From NCBI GenBank assembly GCA_950295325.1, contig OX485808.1:31640527-31704526 (forward strand): DNA of 64,000 nt, written 5' to 3'. The first letter of the stretch is position 1; every line of letters begins with the position of its first letter. A program made the position numbers and the translations under genes. This document shows, one piece after another, positions 44,535 through 56,765 of this stretch. Below the pieces are notes generated by a model, which was not told the origin of the DNA, searched no databases, and saw nothing but the letters and a program-made list of their open reading frames with translations. Source of the DNA: Polytrichum commune (taxonomy: Eukaryota; Streptophyta; Polytrichopsida; Polytrichales; Polytrichaceae).

Positions 44535-46409
44535 TAAGTCGATGTGACAAATACAATGGACACAAAGTTTATTGTGCATTTCTCTTTTCATTTTATATTT
44601 TGTGGTACATCCCTGGTATTTCATTAATATATTTGGATCTAAAAACCAAACAAATTTCATTATCCAAAAGTAGATCCAAAAATCACAATGTCACCTTGGT
44701 ATCCCCCCCTCCCTTCCTTATCTCCTCAAGGGCTTTCCAACTTATACCAAGCACACATCCGGTGGGCACACAGTTGGAGAGATGTGTAATGGACTAATTG
44801 GGAAATGGAAAATTGTGGTAAGCTATGGAAAAATCTAAGGATGGATGTCCATGATTAAGGAGAAGGGATGAATGAGAATTCAATGGATGAGAAGTTGGAA
44901 GGTTATAATCTGTATAGGAAAACGAGAATCGTAAGATGAAATGATCTTTGTATGCAAATAAAGATTTTCAATCTACATTTAGTGAAACTTGATGCTTCTA
45001 AAAAGTATTTTTAAGATGCTTTGTACATAGATAGGGCTTGGGGGAAGGAGAACACTTGTTATGTTTTGTGTGTTTCTCTAGGTTGGGTCGTGAGCCTTTA
45101 GATCAAAAAGTGATTGTTTAGTCATGTGGTAAGCTTCATGTGTGATAGTTGTGATTGTGAACACTTTAATATCACACTTAAGTAGAGATATGTTACATGA
45201 TCCAAACGCAAAAATTTAAGTAAAGCAAACAAAACAAGCCACTCACCAATCTTAACTTAGAAATGATCACCTTCTTCTCCAATGAATGTTGAATCACACT
45301 CCCAGTCTAGTACACCCGCCACCCACCCACCAAAATCCTAAACACAAACCCAACCTGGCCCCAACCTGGCCCCAACCCTTCTTCCTTTAAAACATGATCA
45401 AAACCTACTACCATTAGAGGGTCCCCTCCAACATTATTATACTTCAAGGACATGCCAAGTTAATCGAGTCAGTTTGTGTCCCATGATAATATAGAGCCCC
45501 ACACCGAAAGGTTATTGTAGAATGTGGGCATAGAGGCTTTTCCTCTATGCTTGTTTTCACATGAAGCCTTTGGTTACTAAAATAGCTACTAGAATGGAGG
45601 TTTCTTTTTAGTGTGGAAGCAAATTGAGAAGCTTTGGTCCAAGGTTTTTAGTTTAGAAAATTACCTCAAATTGTGTGCCCATAAGGAACCAAATTGTAGC
45701 AACATGGTAGGAGTACACTTACCAAAATGATGAGTTTGAATACCCTGAAGTTTTTATGGAACTTAAAGACATGTTATGTCGTGCTACAAGCTGAGATACC
45801 AAGCCTAGTTTTTTTAATAGTCAATTAGAAAATGATTTTGTTGTTGAAATGAACGTGTTTCCATTGGAATTGAAACTAATGAAGACTCGTGTGCATGTTG
45901 CACGTTATCGCGTGAGTTCTTATTACATGGTACAAGTTTGTAGTGTGGAAGGTTACCGTGAAGCCATGACCCACATATTCTTATTCAACCTCCTAATTTC
46001 TTACATACCATGAGGTTCAGTTCCAAATTGAACTACCCATAATATTTGTATCCATGCAAATTTGAGAATCAATTGACACAGTGCATCGAACCCACAAGAA
46101 CATAGTCTCACAACTGCATGATGTTATGCAAGCAACCAATGTGAACATTTATTAACAACGTGACCCTCACAAACCAAAGAAGAGCACTCTGGTATGAGCA
46201 CAATAACAAAAATGGCGAACTGTTTGAAACACTTGAAGACATGCTATCCTAGGCCACTACAACGACACCACGTTCCATTTACAATGTTGTGAGTGCAAGA
46301 TTTAGTGTAGTTTATGCTAGAATTGTTATCTCAAGATCCTATGGGTGCATGATTCAAGCGTTGAATGTAGTGTCCATTGTAGCACCAAACCTAAACTCAA
46401 CATACTATG
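44535..46409. other. Intergenic, no gene recognised
   Basis: A 123-codon open stretch starting inside the preceding MITE and ending at 44797 is not gene-like. The remainder is AT-rich without clear repeats, apart from a tandem AACCTGGCCCC near 45352. Confidence 0.5.
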
Positions 46410-46582
46410 CGTGATAGGCCACCCCATAACAACCCCCATTGGACATCCCCACCCCCAACACTTATTATAAAATGTATAGAATTTACATATTGTAACAACA
46501 TAATCATATATCAAGGAAATTGCAAAATACTCCTCTTCGCTCTGACCCCTGCTGAGACCGGAATTCTTCTTCTTCTTCTTCT
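46410..46582 (+). mobile_element. Third LINE fragment
   Basis: Encodes IKCIEFTYCNNIIIY, matching FIEFTYCNDRIP of the LINE at 17435, and a little further on has GAGACCGGAATTCTTCTTCT, matching the tail of the LINE at 15415. Much of the coding tail and 3' untranslated region between these points is missing. Ends in a TTC simple repeat. Confidence 0.5.
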
Positions 46583-47094
46583 GCTTCCTCCTCCGCCGTT
46601 GTTACGACATGCATATATTGTTTTGATTTCCGTTTCAATTGAGATGAGACGTAAGGTTACAAGTCTCATAAGCTAGCGCACTAGCCTTTTTGCTAGTGAG
46701 AAGCATGGCGCACACAAGCCTTTTATTTCCGTGTAAGAGAGGCATGGCGCGCACACGCTTTCGTGCTTAAAGGAAGCATGCCACGAAACCGGGACCAGAG
46801 GGCTTTAGTGTAGGAAGCTTGGTCAGTAGTGTGGCCCAAGAGACCAGATTAGGGCAACGTGGCTGAACCACAAAAACTAAGGCTTCTCCTCCCTCCCTCT
46901 TTCTCTTCCCTCTTCGCAAGCCCTAAATTAGGGTTTGGCTCCCGTCACACGAAGCCAGGGCTGGAAGAGCTCGCGCTCCTTTCCTACTCGCGCGCGTCGC
47001 GTCTTTCGCATCGCCAAAGGGAGCCTGGGTCCTTAACTTCATTTATCAGTTTGGGGCAAAGCCGCAAAGGCAGAGTGCTTTACGGTTTGGCAAG
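46583..47094 (+). promoter_or_regulatory. ABCE1 upstream region and 5' leader
   Basis: GC content rises from about 46680. A 22-base CTTCTCCTCCCTCCCTCTTTCT-type pyrimidine stretch (about 46883-46911) and the following CCCTAAATTAGGGTTTGGC (a telo-box-like AGGGTTT, frequent near transcription starts of plant translation genes) lie in the likely leader. Duplicated words CATGGCGCRCACA occur at about 46704 and 46744. Confidence 0.45.
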
Positions 47095-50000
47095 ATGTCC
47101 GATCGGTTGACTAGGATTGCTATTGTGAGCTCGGACAGGTGCAAGCCGAAGAAATGTCGGCAGGAGTGTAAGAAGAGTTGCCCTGTGGTGAAGACAGGTG
47201 AGTTAGTTTTTTTTCTGTCTCTCTCTCTGTCTCTCTCTATGTGGTTGTAATCTGATCGCTGAAGTTTGATGTTTTCCCTTGCCTCGCCTTACATACCTAG
47301 CTGGAGAGGAGGGTTTTGATTTTTCTCTGGCGCACGCCTGCAGGGAAGCTTTGTATTGAGGTGTCCTCGCAGTCCAAGATTGCCTTTATTTCCGAGGAGC
47401 TTTGCATCGGTTGTGGTATTTGTGTGAAGGTCAGTGCAAAGTTTTCAATTGTCGAATTCGAGCTTCTCCCAGTTTAGGGCTTTTATATTGGCTAAACAGT
47501 ATTCAACACTTTTTGTTATGCTTCAAAATCCGAAGAGGCTTGGGCTCGGGTGAATGGAGCTGTAACCTCTGATAGCCAGTATTGCACTATATTCTCAAAA
47601 AAATTAGTGGTAATTATTTGAATTTGCTCAGTATGCTGGAGAAATTGCCTATGCCACGCGATGATCATTTGAATGTTTCGTGTCTTGGTCTTTGGTGCTT
47701 GGAGATGCAAGCTCTGAAAGCCAGTATCTGACAAGTAATTGTGGAGGGATTGCCTAAGAGATCTTGTGAATGATTTTGGTGTGTTAAGTATGCACGAATT
47801 GGACTGAATTGTTGAAAAAAATCTATACAGAAATGCCCATTCGAAGCTATCCAGATTATCAACCTGCCAAAGGACCTTGACAAGGATACAACTCACCGTT
47901 ATGGTCCAAACACATTTAAGCTTCACAGGTGTGTGGTCAGTAACTCTGAATTCCACCAAGCCTACACAGGAGGGGTTCTGTCAGGGTGAATTTCTGCAGA
48001 TAATTCTTAGTAGTTTCCTCGCCATGTATGCGGAAAAGAGAGCTCTTTGTTTTAGAAATGGTGGGTGAACATGCATACCTGTAGTCTATCTGCGGGGTTC
48101 AGAACCATTGCGAGACAGTTATGTTGAAAATGGATACCGAATCTAATGTTAGCTTATTGTCATAAGGGCCCATGTACTTCATTGCGTTATTGTATTGGCA
48201 GTCAAACTTGGTGTTTCCCATGTTTAACTTCTCTAAACCATGGTAACTGCACAGGCTGCCAGTGCCCAGACCTGGACAAGTTCTGGGGCTGGTAGGGACC
48301 AACGGTATTGGAAAGTCCACTGCACTCAAGGTTTTGGCTGGGAAGCTTAAGCCAAACCTAGGGAGGTTCTTGGTGAGTTACACCTGTTTACCTGATATGC
48401 GTATGCTATACTTCACATGGCCTGTATGCAACCAGAATTTGTGTCCCATGTGTGATGGATGAGTAGTCCATAGCATTCCTCTATATTGTGGTCTCCATGT
48501 GGGTTCAGAATTTAGGGTTTTATAGGTACAGGGAATAGGCAGTTAATTATATAGATTGACTCTGGATTCTTTTCAAGAAAAGAAACAGAGTCTCCTGCAG
48601 TCAGCTACAATGCTAGTCCTTTTTGGGTTCTCAAGTCAGCTTAGCTTTAGTATAAGTATAGCTTAAATGGCTGCTATGAAATATTTCAACATAAACACTC
48701 ACCCCCTGGCTGTGTGCAGAACCCACCTGATTGGCAAGAAATTTTGACCTACTTCCGAGGTTCTGAGCTGCAGAACTACTTTACGCGTATTCTGGAGGAC
48801 AATCTGAAGGTGTGAATCTTTCTGTGTTTAGCCTTCTATAATTATCAGCATCTCTCTTTAGATGGATGTTTGTTAACTATCAACACTTTTTAACCACTTT
48901 AAGGTGGCTTCGTGTATCACAGGCAATTATCAAGCCCCAGTATGTTGACCATATCCCCAAGGCTGTGAAAGGAAATGTGGGTGAGGTGCTTGCTCAAAAA
49001 GATGAGAGGGAAATGAGGTTTGAGCTGGCCAAGGATCTAGACCTGAACCAAGTCCTTGACCGTGATGTTGGGGATCTTTCTGGAGGAGAGCTCCAACGTT
49101 TTGCCATTGCTGTGGTTGCCACCCAGCATGCTGAGATTTACATGTTTGATGAGCCCTCCAGTTACTTGGATGTGAAGCAAAGGTTGAAGGCAGCACAAGT
49201 GGTTCGCTCTCTTCTCAGACCAAACAGGTATTTGTTCATTGATCCGAACAACTGTACATTAGTTCAGTAAAATCAGTTTGTCGGTGAGGGAAGGCTGAAC
49301 ATTGGAGTTTGCAATGGATATTTTTTTCAAACTTGTTGCACTGCTGACAGCATGTATCCACTTTACAGCTAAAATTGGGTTGAAAGTGTTGCTTTATTCT
49401 CTGTATCCCTGAATCTTGCAATTGTAGGGGCAGTATCTTATTATGAGGACAATGTTATTCTTTGATACCTACACATGGTAAGATGTCACCTGTTTGGTTG
49501 TGCAGCTATGTTATTGTGGTGGAGCATGATTTGAGTGTGTTGGATTATCTTTCCGATTTCATTTGCTGCCTGTATGGCAAACCTGGTGCCTATGGTGTGG
49601 TGACCTTACCTTTCTCTGTGCGAGAAGGTATCAACATTTTCTTGGCTGGCTTTGTACCCACTGAGAACCTGAGATTCAGGGATGAATCTCTCACTTTTAA
49701 GGTTTGTCACTACTCCCTGATAGTATGTTTTCATGTTCTGATCTGTGATTTGTTGTATTGAAAAGTATCATTTACAAGTGAGTCTTGGGGTTGCCTGTTG
49801 TTTCTGCAACTATACTTCTTGATAGGAACATCTGGGATGAAACATGTTTGACACGAGTGATTGCCAATGACAATTTTCTATTTTTATCCAGCAATATAAA
49901 TACAATAGCAGTAATTCTTCCATGTTTTTGAGGATGTTTATTCAGTGCTCATACATATATTGTTTCTTGCATTATTCATATGACAATATTTAACCCACAT

Positions 50001-51688
50001 GGCAGCAATTTGATGTGGATTAAAAGTTATAGTGACCTGAAACTTGACTCCTGTATCTCTTTCTTAAAAGACCATTAAGATCTATGTTGTGGATGAGCAG
50101 AAGACCGTCCATACAATTTGGTTGTGAGCAGTAACATGACTGCTGTCAGATGTAGTACATTATTGTGTCTTACACTAGTGCAAATGGAACACAGGTTGCA
50201 GAGACCCCACAAGAAAGTGCAGAGGAGATTCGTACTTATGCTCGCTACAAGTATCCTACAATGACCAAAACTCAGGGTGGGTTTAGACTGGCTGTCAAAG
50301 ATGGAGAATTTACTGACTCCCAGATCATAGTCATGCTTGGAGAGAATGGAACTGGGAAGACAACATTTATTCGTATGCTGGTGGGTATATGCTTCTGCTA
50401 TATCTATGATGCTGAGCTGTAGTTCTACAGTGATTTTTCCTGCACTTATTTGATGTGGTTTCAGGTATTTATTTTCGAGGCACAGGATTACATGACAACA
50501 CATGTATTTGATCTGATTGGTGCTTATGAATGAATAATGAAACTACTCTAGAGCCAAAATGACTTTGTCGCTGTCCTCAATTTTCCCATCAGTGTGTGAG
50601 GATATGAGCACACTCAAGTGTCTGAATGTCATTTTGTGGTGGTCATGTGGATAATAGGCAGGATTGCTGAAACCTGATGAAACTGGAGAAGCTGAGGTAG
50701 AGGTTCCTGAGTTTAATGTCTCCTACAAGCCACAGAAGATCAGCCCAAAGTTTGCGTCAACTGTACGGCACTTGCTGCATCAGAAAATCAGGGATTCATA
50801 TATGCACCCACAGTTTAATACAGATGTGATGAAGCCTTTGCAAATTGAGTCTCTGATGGATCAAGAAGTCATCCATCTCTCTGGAGGAGAGCTCCAAAGA
50901 GTTGCCTTGTGTCTCTGCCTGGGCAAGGTAACAGACTAAAAATTGCTGACATTCTCCTATTTGTAGTTTGCACTTTGTGAGGCAGAATTTTCTATCTGAA
51001 GCTGAAGGTAGGTGTGAGATCTGTATGGGAATTCTGATGATCTTAATGTAAACTAGATACTTGTTAGCAGTATTGAGGTGATTGTTCTTTTCTGTGAATC
51101 GCAAATTTAACTAAATGAGCCTCTTCTTGTGTATGTGGGTGCAGCCTGCTGATATTTACCTGATTGATGAGCCCAGTGCTTATCTGGATTCAGAGCAGCG
51201 TATTGTAGCAGCTAAAGTTATCAAACGTTTTATCTTGCATGCAAAGAAAACAGCCTTTGTGGTGGAGCATGATTTCATCATGGCCACATACTTGGCTGAC
51301 AGAGTTATTGTGTATGAGGGAAAGCCTTCAATCGATTGTGTGGCCAATACACCACAGAGCTTGTTGACAGGAATGAATCTCTTCCTCTCGGTATTTCCTC
51401 TCACCTTTCAATATTCCCTCTTTACAGGAGTTTTTCTGTGTGTGGGTTGACATTGTGTTGCTTAATGACCTATAGATGTGATCTTTCGATTGTTTCAATT
51501 AAGTTGATATTGTGTGAAACAAGACACAACCCAGTTAGTTCTGACTTCGAGTTTTGTTCTTGATACAGCACTTGGACATCACCTTCCGACGGGACCCCAC
51601 CAACTACAGGCCTCGAATCAACAAGCTTGATTCAACAAAAGACAGGGAGCAAAAGAATGCAGGCTCTTACTATTACCTAGATGACTAA
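47095..51688 (+). CDS. ABCE1: ABC transporter E family ATPase (ABCE1/RLI), ribosome recycling factor
   Basis: Eleven exons can be joined in frame to 605 residues, the normal length: 47095-47197, 47344-47429, 47831-47928, 48255-48372, 48720-48809, 48923-49227, 49506-49701, 50195-50380, 50658-50927, 51145-51390, 51569-51688. ABCE1 is a soluble cytosolic iron-sulfur ATPase that splits ribosomes after termination and acts in initiation. The N terminus has the two 4Fe-4S motifs (Cys 16, 21, 25, 29 and 55, 58, 61, 65). ATPase domain 1 has Walker [10 protein letters not shown] (110), LSGGELQRF (217) and IYMFDEPSS; domain 2 has GENGTGKTT (381), LSGGELQRV (468) and IYLIDEPSA. Both H-loops (VVEHD) are present. 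It ends YYYLDD, as expected. All introns are GT-AG. Exon 9 must start at 50658, because the second AG four bases later would break the frame. Confidence 0.97.
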
Positions 51689-52888
51689 ATCTCCAGCCTT
51701 TGTCTGATTGCCGGGAACCTTGATGATTTTGAGTAATCAACTGTAGCAGTGCAATCAATCTATATTGTACCATTTGTTTCTGCAGCCATAGACATGGTCG
51801 CTTGCGATGAACCATCGCTGGGATGCTTCAATCCTCCTATAGTATGAGCAAAGCAACAAGAAGTGTTCATCCTTGGACTGGCCTTGAGCGCAACAGAAGT
51901 TGTGTTGTCCTTTCTTGGGTTTTTTTTCCCTTAATTGTGTCGTTCAGTGTGGGAGGTGTCCAATCCTGAACAGATCGAGTTCAGTGAAATAGCATCCAGG
52001 TTAGCTATTTAGAAGTGTCTTTGAAGTCTTCATGCAAAGATTGTTTGTATGGCAACCATGCTTGTGAGGAGGCCTGGACGTTTTAGCGGATACGACATCC
52101 CTACCTGGACACATGAAAAGAGAAGTTTTTGGTGAATGAGAAGGAGATTACCAATGAGTTGGAGCTTAGGCTTAGCACGAAATATGTTTTTGCCAATGCA
52201 GTTGAAATTCACCACATTATGAGACTTGGTGCACCATTGTTGCATCAAGTTGTAATAAATTATGATCATATAGGACCATACTTTGTCAACATAGGATACA
52301 TTGGCTGAGCTTCCGCATCAGTGTTTGATGGACAGAGAAAAATCTGATGTAATTCTGAAGATAAATAGGTTGACAACTCGAAGATTCTGCGATTGCTTTG
52401 GTCTTGACTCCGATCTTGTTCTTTCCATTTTTCATGGCAGCAAATTACATCTTGTTTTTAAACCCTCGATTAGGGCCCCCTATAAGATCTTTCTTTGAAT
52501 AAATATTAGATAAGGAATGTGTGCCTGACCATGCAGTCACTTGTCTTGTGTGGCTAGTTTGTTTGGGGTTTTATTTGGATTTCAAGCCTACATAAATTGG
52601 CCAATTTCTGATCATTTGTATATCAAACAAGCATATTTGTTTGAGTTATTCATTTACACTTTGTCTGACATTCGGCTAGGCATACAAAAATGCGATTCTT
52701 AGCACAAATAACCTCAATAATGGGTTCCCTTACACAACCGCCTTGTAAATTGTGCAAATGTGCACTGTGAAGATTCCAAGGAGCGTACAAATCTGATGGC
52801 AATTCTCACTGTCATTCTTCCTCATTTGTATACCCTAGTGTGATGATTTCTTCATCTGGCATCAATCTAGTATAACAATCATATTGGC
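51689..52888 (+). other. ABCE1 3' flank
   Basis: Probable 3' untranslated region; GTAATAAATTATG at about 52252 could be a polyadenylation signal. Nothing gene-like follows. Confidence 0.45.
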
Positions 52889-53690
52889 ATGGGGAAATGG
52901 AAGAGCCCATACATACTAGGTACAAGTGGGTATAATTTAATTAGTCATCTTAGACAAACACCTATATTTGAGTGGTGTGTGGTTAGGTTTGGATATAACA
53001 TGGACACCAAAAAGACATGTGTTTTAAAGAGATTGGATTATGTCTTCAATATTTATTATGCATTAGAGTTATTCGTAAAGTAAAGGAAATAAATCATGGA
53101 GTTTGTCCCAAACCCTGAGTTTATGAGAATTAACACAAATTCTCCTGAGTTTTCTTGATGCTTAAATTACCATACACAAAGGTGGTCCAAGCTATTGGAA
53201 AATGGCTTTCTAGCTTGTCCTACTAGAATGGGTGGGCCAAGCTAGCCTTGCATAAGCCGATCCGTTTAGGACAACATGTTCCATGCGCATATCCTATTTT
53301 AGATCCTAAATTCCTTCAACCTTTTTGAAAGGCGGAAAGTGGAGGTCCCTAAAGTTTCACCCAACTTTCAAAATAGGCTCCGATTCACAACGAGCTCTTA
53401 ATAGAAAGTTTTCTCAAAGGATCAAACCCACCGTTTCGTCCCTCTTTGAGAGACATTACATATAACTCTATTCCAAACTCAATAGTCACTATACACAATG
53501 GGAAAGAGGGAGAGAGGGGTATATGGCCATTATAAGAGAAAGAGAAGCTTCATATTGATAATGCATAAGATATTCATATGAGCAATGGCAATTAGTATGA
53601 AGACGGGCACAATTTGGACTAGCTAATAATCTCACACACAATACATGTTTCATATCCTTTGAGAAGTGGTTGTGAAGCTAAAAGTGTTTG
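52889..53690. mobile_element. GGTAGAYGTG-family MITE split by an insertion
   Basis: Blocks at about 52930-53060 (TGTGTGGTTAGGTTTGGATA and neighbours) and 53515-53690 (TATATGGCCATTATAAGAG, ATTCATATGAGC, ATGTTTCATATCC) are in the order of the intact element at 13852-14252, but about 450 unrelated bases lie between them. Terminal repeats are not preserved. Confidence 0.45.
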
Positions 53691-54218
53691 TTGGAAGCAA
53701 AATTGAAATAGATGAGGCCCTAGGAATGATGCTTTCGGTGAATATGGGCTCGCCCAAGGATGGAGTATCATCGTTGCCCGTATTCGCAGAAGGGTGTCTC
53801 TTGGGGACCTTATTGAGCATAAGCCCCTCCACAATATTCAACTATTAGATTCAATAGGTAATAGATGAGTTTGATGACGTTATGCAATTATGTTGTGTAA
53901 TGTGCTCACCACCTTGGGTACCATTGATGGGGGCCAAACTCCAAACCAATACTATGCATATAGACATGTCATGTCCATCATCTTTTGTTATTCAATCTTG
54001 GCTCTCAAACTCAACTTGAATGTCCCCCCCTCCCAAAAAAAATGACTAGTCTCAAGATTAAACACCGGTGAGACCCGAGATAGGAGGAAAACCTCTTTTG
54101 AACGTGTGGTTTTTTATAGGCCCTAACACAACACATGAGAGGCAATCTACACATGGATATAACTGCCTTGGAAATTATGTGTTTTCTACATGCGTTTCAC
54201 CCTCTAATTGACCTAGAC
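53691..54218. other. Intergenic, nothing recognised
   Basis: Short open stretches overlap on both strands around 53620-53850 and show no domain. Confidence 0.5.
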
Positions 54219-54535
54219 AAGGGGCACTTTTAGATTTGGGGGGGGGGGCAAGGGGGAGGGTCCAACAAAAATGGAGCAATTCTATTGGCTGAGAGGTGTA
54301 GCCTTTAAATAAGGGTCCAAGACCAAGAAGAGGCAAAATGAGGTGTCTCGTACATGACATCATTTTGGAGGGAAACAGTAATGATCCCCAACCAAGAAAT
54401 GAAGCTCAATGGAGAACTCATGTTTTGGAGAACCATTTGGGAGAGTAGGGTCCCAGGGAGAGTCCGGTTCAAGGGTTCAATTTGCCTCAAATTGATCCCA
54501 ACCCCCCCCTCCCCTGGTGACCTAAAAGTGCCCTT
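54219..54535. mobile_element. ~317-bp candidate MITE
   Basis: The left end AAGGGGCACTTTTAG and the right end CTAAAAGTGCCCTT are inverted copies, each followed inward by G- or C-rich runs (the G run at 54239, the C run at 54511). No duplication could be fixed. Confidence 0.5.
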
Positions 54536-55376
54536 AAGGGCCAATTTAGAGTACGATGGAGAAGTTCACCCATTGGTCAAACTTTGATCCCAAGATGAGG
54601 TTATATTGAAACAACGGTTGGTATGACAAACAAAATGGAAGGATAAAAGATGGTTTTTTTTTTTTTTCAAAACATACCTCAAGTTGGAGTTTCTCTAGAG
54701 GCCAAGTATGAGGGTTTGAGGTTGCCCAAGAAACTTGACCTCCTGAGAGCTCCCCTAGCAAAAAAATGTTGCCATGTTGGCCAACCATGTCATTTTTCCA
54801 TTCATACTTGAAATTCTCCGCTAGAGAGGTCTTGGCCGTAGTGTAAACCCAGACTAACAAAAAAACCCCATTTTGTAGCCAATCATATTACTCCATTCCC
54901 TTAATATTCTTGACCCGTGCTCTTCTTCTCCATAGTCTAAACCGGTGCTAACTCCAATCTCTAGGAGGTCCACTATTGCAAATTTGAATGCGAAATGAAG
55001 ATGCTCCAATTGGGGGGGAGGCCCTAATTCCATGGGGAGAATATGCTGTCCTTGGTTTCGAACCCACGACCGGAGAGAAAGAGAGGAGAGTAACTTCCGT
55101 TCAGTGACCTTGGTGGCGTCTTCGGAGCCGACGAGCCGAGGCTTTCCGAAAAGCGACAACGGAAGAGTCTGTGGACGTGCACCGACGCTAGCCTCATCCG
55201 CAACCGATGTTTTCATCGGACCGATCCATGGCGATGGATCGATGAACGCCCTCCGAACATCCCTCCTCTCGTCTGTGCTTCTGCGCGCAGGAGCACAGAC
55301 GACCAAGACCAGCCACCGCATCCCACATCACTTGCTGCAACAGCATTTCCAATCGGAATTCCTTCCCGCCATAGCC
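54536..55376 (+). promoter_or_regulatory. PheRS upstream region with an in-frame upstream extension
   Basis: AT-rich up to about 55020, then GC-rich. The PheRS frame is open back to an ATG at 55032, with another in-frame ATG at 55242 followed by NALRTSLLSSVLLRAG, which looks like an organelle presequence. The ATG at 55242 has a weak context (T at -3). This part is probably leader, but alternative initiation is possible. Confidence 0.4.
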
Positions 55377-56765
55377 ATGGCTACCGCTCTCTGCCGCACC
55401 TCGGCGCTGGCTCCTCGCCTCGCCCAAGCCTGCGCCCGTAACCCGCACCTCGGAATTGCTCCGGTACGCTTAGGCTCGGCTTTCTGCAGCAATGCAGGTG
55501 CTGCCGCAGTCTTGGAGGTTTCGCCTCAGACGAGAATTTCGACGTCCTCTGGCGCTGCGTGTTGTAGGCTAGGGTTTGAGGGGGAGTCGAGGAGACGAGG
55601 GTTTGCAACGGCAGCGTCAGCGTCAGCGTCAGCGGTGGAGGTCGGGGGTTCGACGATCAGCCGCGACGAGGTAGTGAGGGAGGACGACCCGGCGAACAAT
55701 GTGCCGGACTCGGTGTTCTCCAAAATCGGGATGCAACTGCACACACGGGAGAATCATCCGTTAGGGATTCTCAAGAACGCGATCTACAGCTACTTCGATG
55801 AGGAGTTTCCCGAGGTTTTCAAGAAGTTCGACAATTTGAGCCCCATTGTGTCCGTGAAGGCGAATTTTGACGACGTGTTAACCCCCCCGGACCATGTGAG
55901 CCGGAGCTACAATGATACGTATTATGTGGACGCCGGGACTGTGCTGAGATGTCACACGAGTGCACATCAAGCTGAGATGTTGCGGGAAGGGCATACGCAT
56001 TTCTTGATTACTGGAGATGTGTATAGACGGGACGCAATTGACGCTACACATTACCCTGTGTTTCACCAGATGGAAGGGTTTAGGGTTTTTACTCCGAGTG
56101 AATGGGGATGCGAGGGAATTAGTGAGGGGACTGCGTTTGCTGCGGCGGATTTGAAGAAGACACTCGAGGGTTTGGCGAAGCGTCTTTTTGGTGATGTCGA
56201 AATGCGATGGGTGGATTGTTACTTCCCATTCACGGAGCCTTCGTATGAGCTGGAGATTTTCTTCCAAGGGAAATGGATGGAGGTTTTAGGATGTGGTGTG
56301 ACTGAGCAAGCCATATTGAAGAACAATGGTAGGGATGGAACTGTGGCATGGGCATTTGGGCTTGGGTTGGAGCGTTTGGCTATGGTCCTTTTCGACATTC
56401 CAGATATCCGGTTGTTCTGGTCCAGTGACTCGAGGTTTACTACTCAATTCAAGTCGGGACAACTGGGCACGAAGTTCAAATCCTACTCCAAGTATCCCCC
56501 ATGCTTCAAGGACATTAGTTTCTGGATTAGCGAGCAGTTCACCGAGAATAATCTGTGCGAAGTAGTGCGAGGTATTGCTGGCGACTTGGCAGAGGAGGTC
56601 GTGTTGATTGATGAGTTCACTAACCCTAAGAAGGGTAAGACATCCCATTGCTACAGGATTGCTTACCGGTCCATGGAGCGCTCCTTGACTGACGAGGAGA
56701 TCAATGCACTGCAGACTGAGGTTCGGTCTCAAGTTGAGAGTAAGCTTAAGGTGACACTTAGATAA
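55377..56765 (+). CDS. FARS2: Phenylalanyl-tRNA synthetase, organellar monomeric type
   Basis: From ATG 55377 (context GCCATGGCT, strong) the single-exon frame encodes 462 residues, close to other organellar PheRS proteins. The enzyme attaches phenylalanine to tRNA-Phe in mitochondria and, in plants, usually also chloroplasts; unlike the cytosolic enzyme it is a single chain. Residues 1-80 are rich in Arg, Ala and Ser and lack acids ([20 protein letters not shown]), as in dual-targeting peptides. The class II catalytic core follows: [13 protein letters not shown] (193), [20 protein letters not shown] (213) and motif 3 [20 protein letters not shown] (328). The C-terminal ferredoxin-fold anticodon-binding domain (about 370-462) begins [14 protein letters not shown] and ends KVTLR. 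The frame extends 115 codons upstream, so a longer form starting at 55242 or 55032 is possible. Confidence 0.93.
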   Translation: MATALCRTSALAPRLAQACARNPHLGIAPVRLGSAFCSNAGAAAVLEVSPQTRISTSSGAACCRLGFEGESRRRGFATAASASASAVEVGGSTISRDEVVREDDPANNVPDSVFSKIGMQLHTRENHPLGILKNAIYSYFDEEFPEVFKKFDNLSPIVSVKANFDDVLTPPDHVSRSYNDTYYVDAGTVLRCHTSAHQAEMLREGHTHFLITGDVYRRDAIDATHYPVFHQMEGFRVFTPSEWGCEGISEGTAFAAADLKKTLEGLAKRLFGDVEMRWVDCYFPFTEPSYELEIFFQGKWMEVLGCGVTEQAILKNNGRDGTVAWAFGLGLERLAMVLFDIPDIRLFWSSDSRFTTQFKSGQLGTKFKSYSKYPPCFKDISFWISEQFTENNLCEVVRGIAGDLAEEVVLIDEFTNPKKGKTSHCYRIAYRSMERSLTDEEINALQTEVRSQVESKLKVTLR

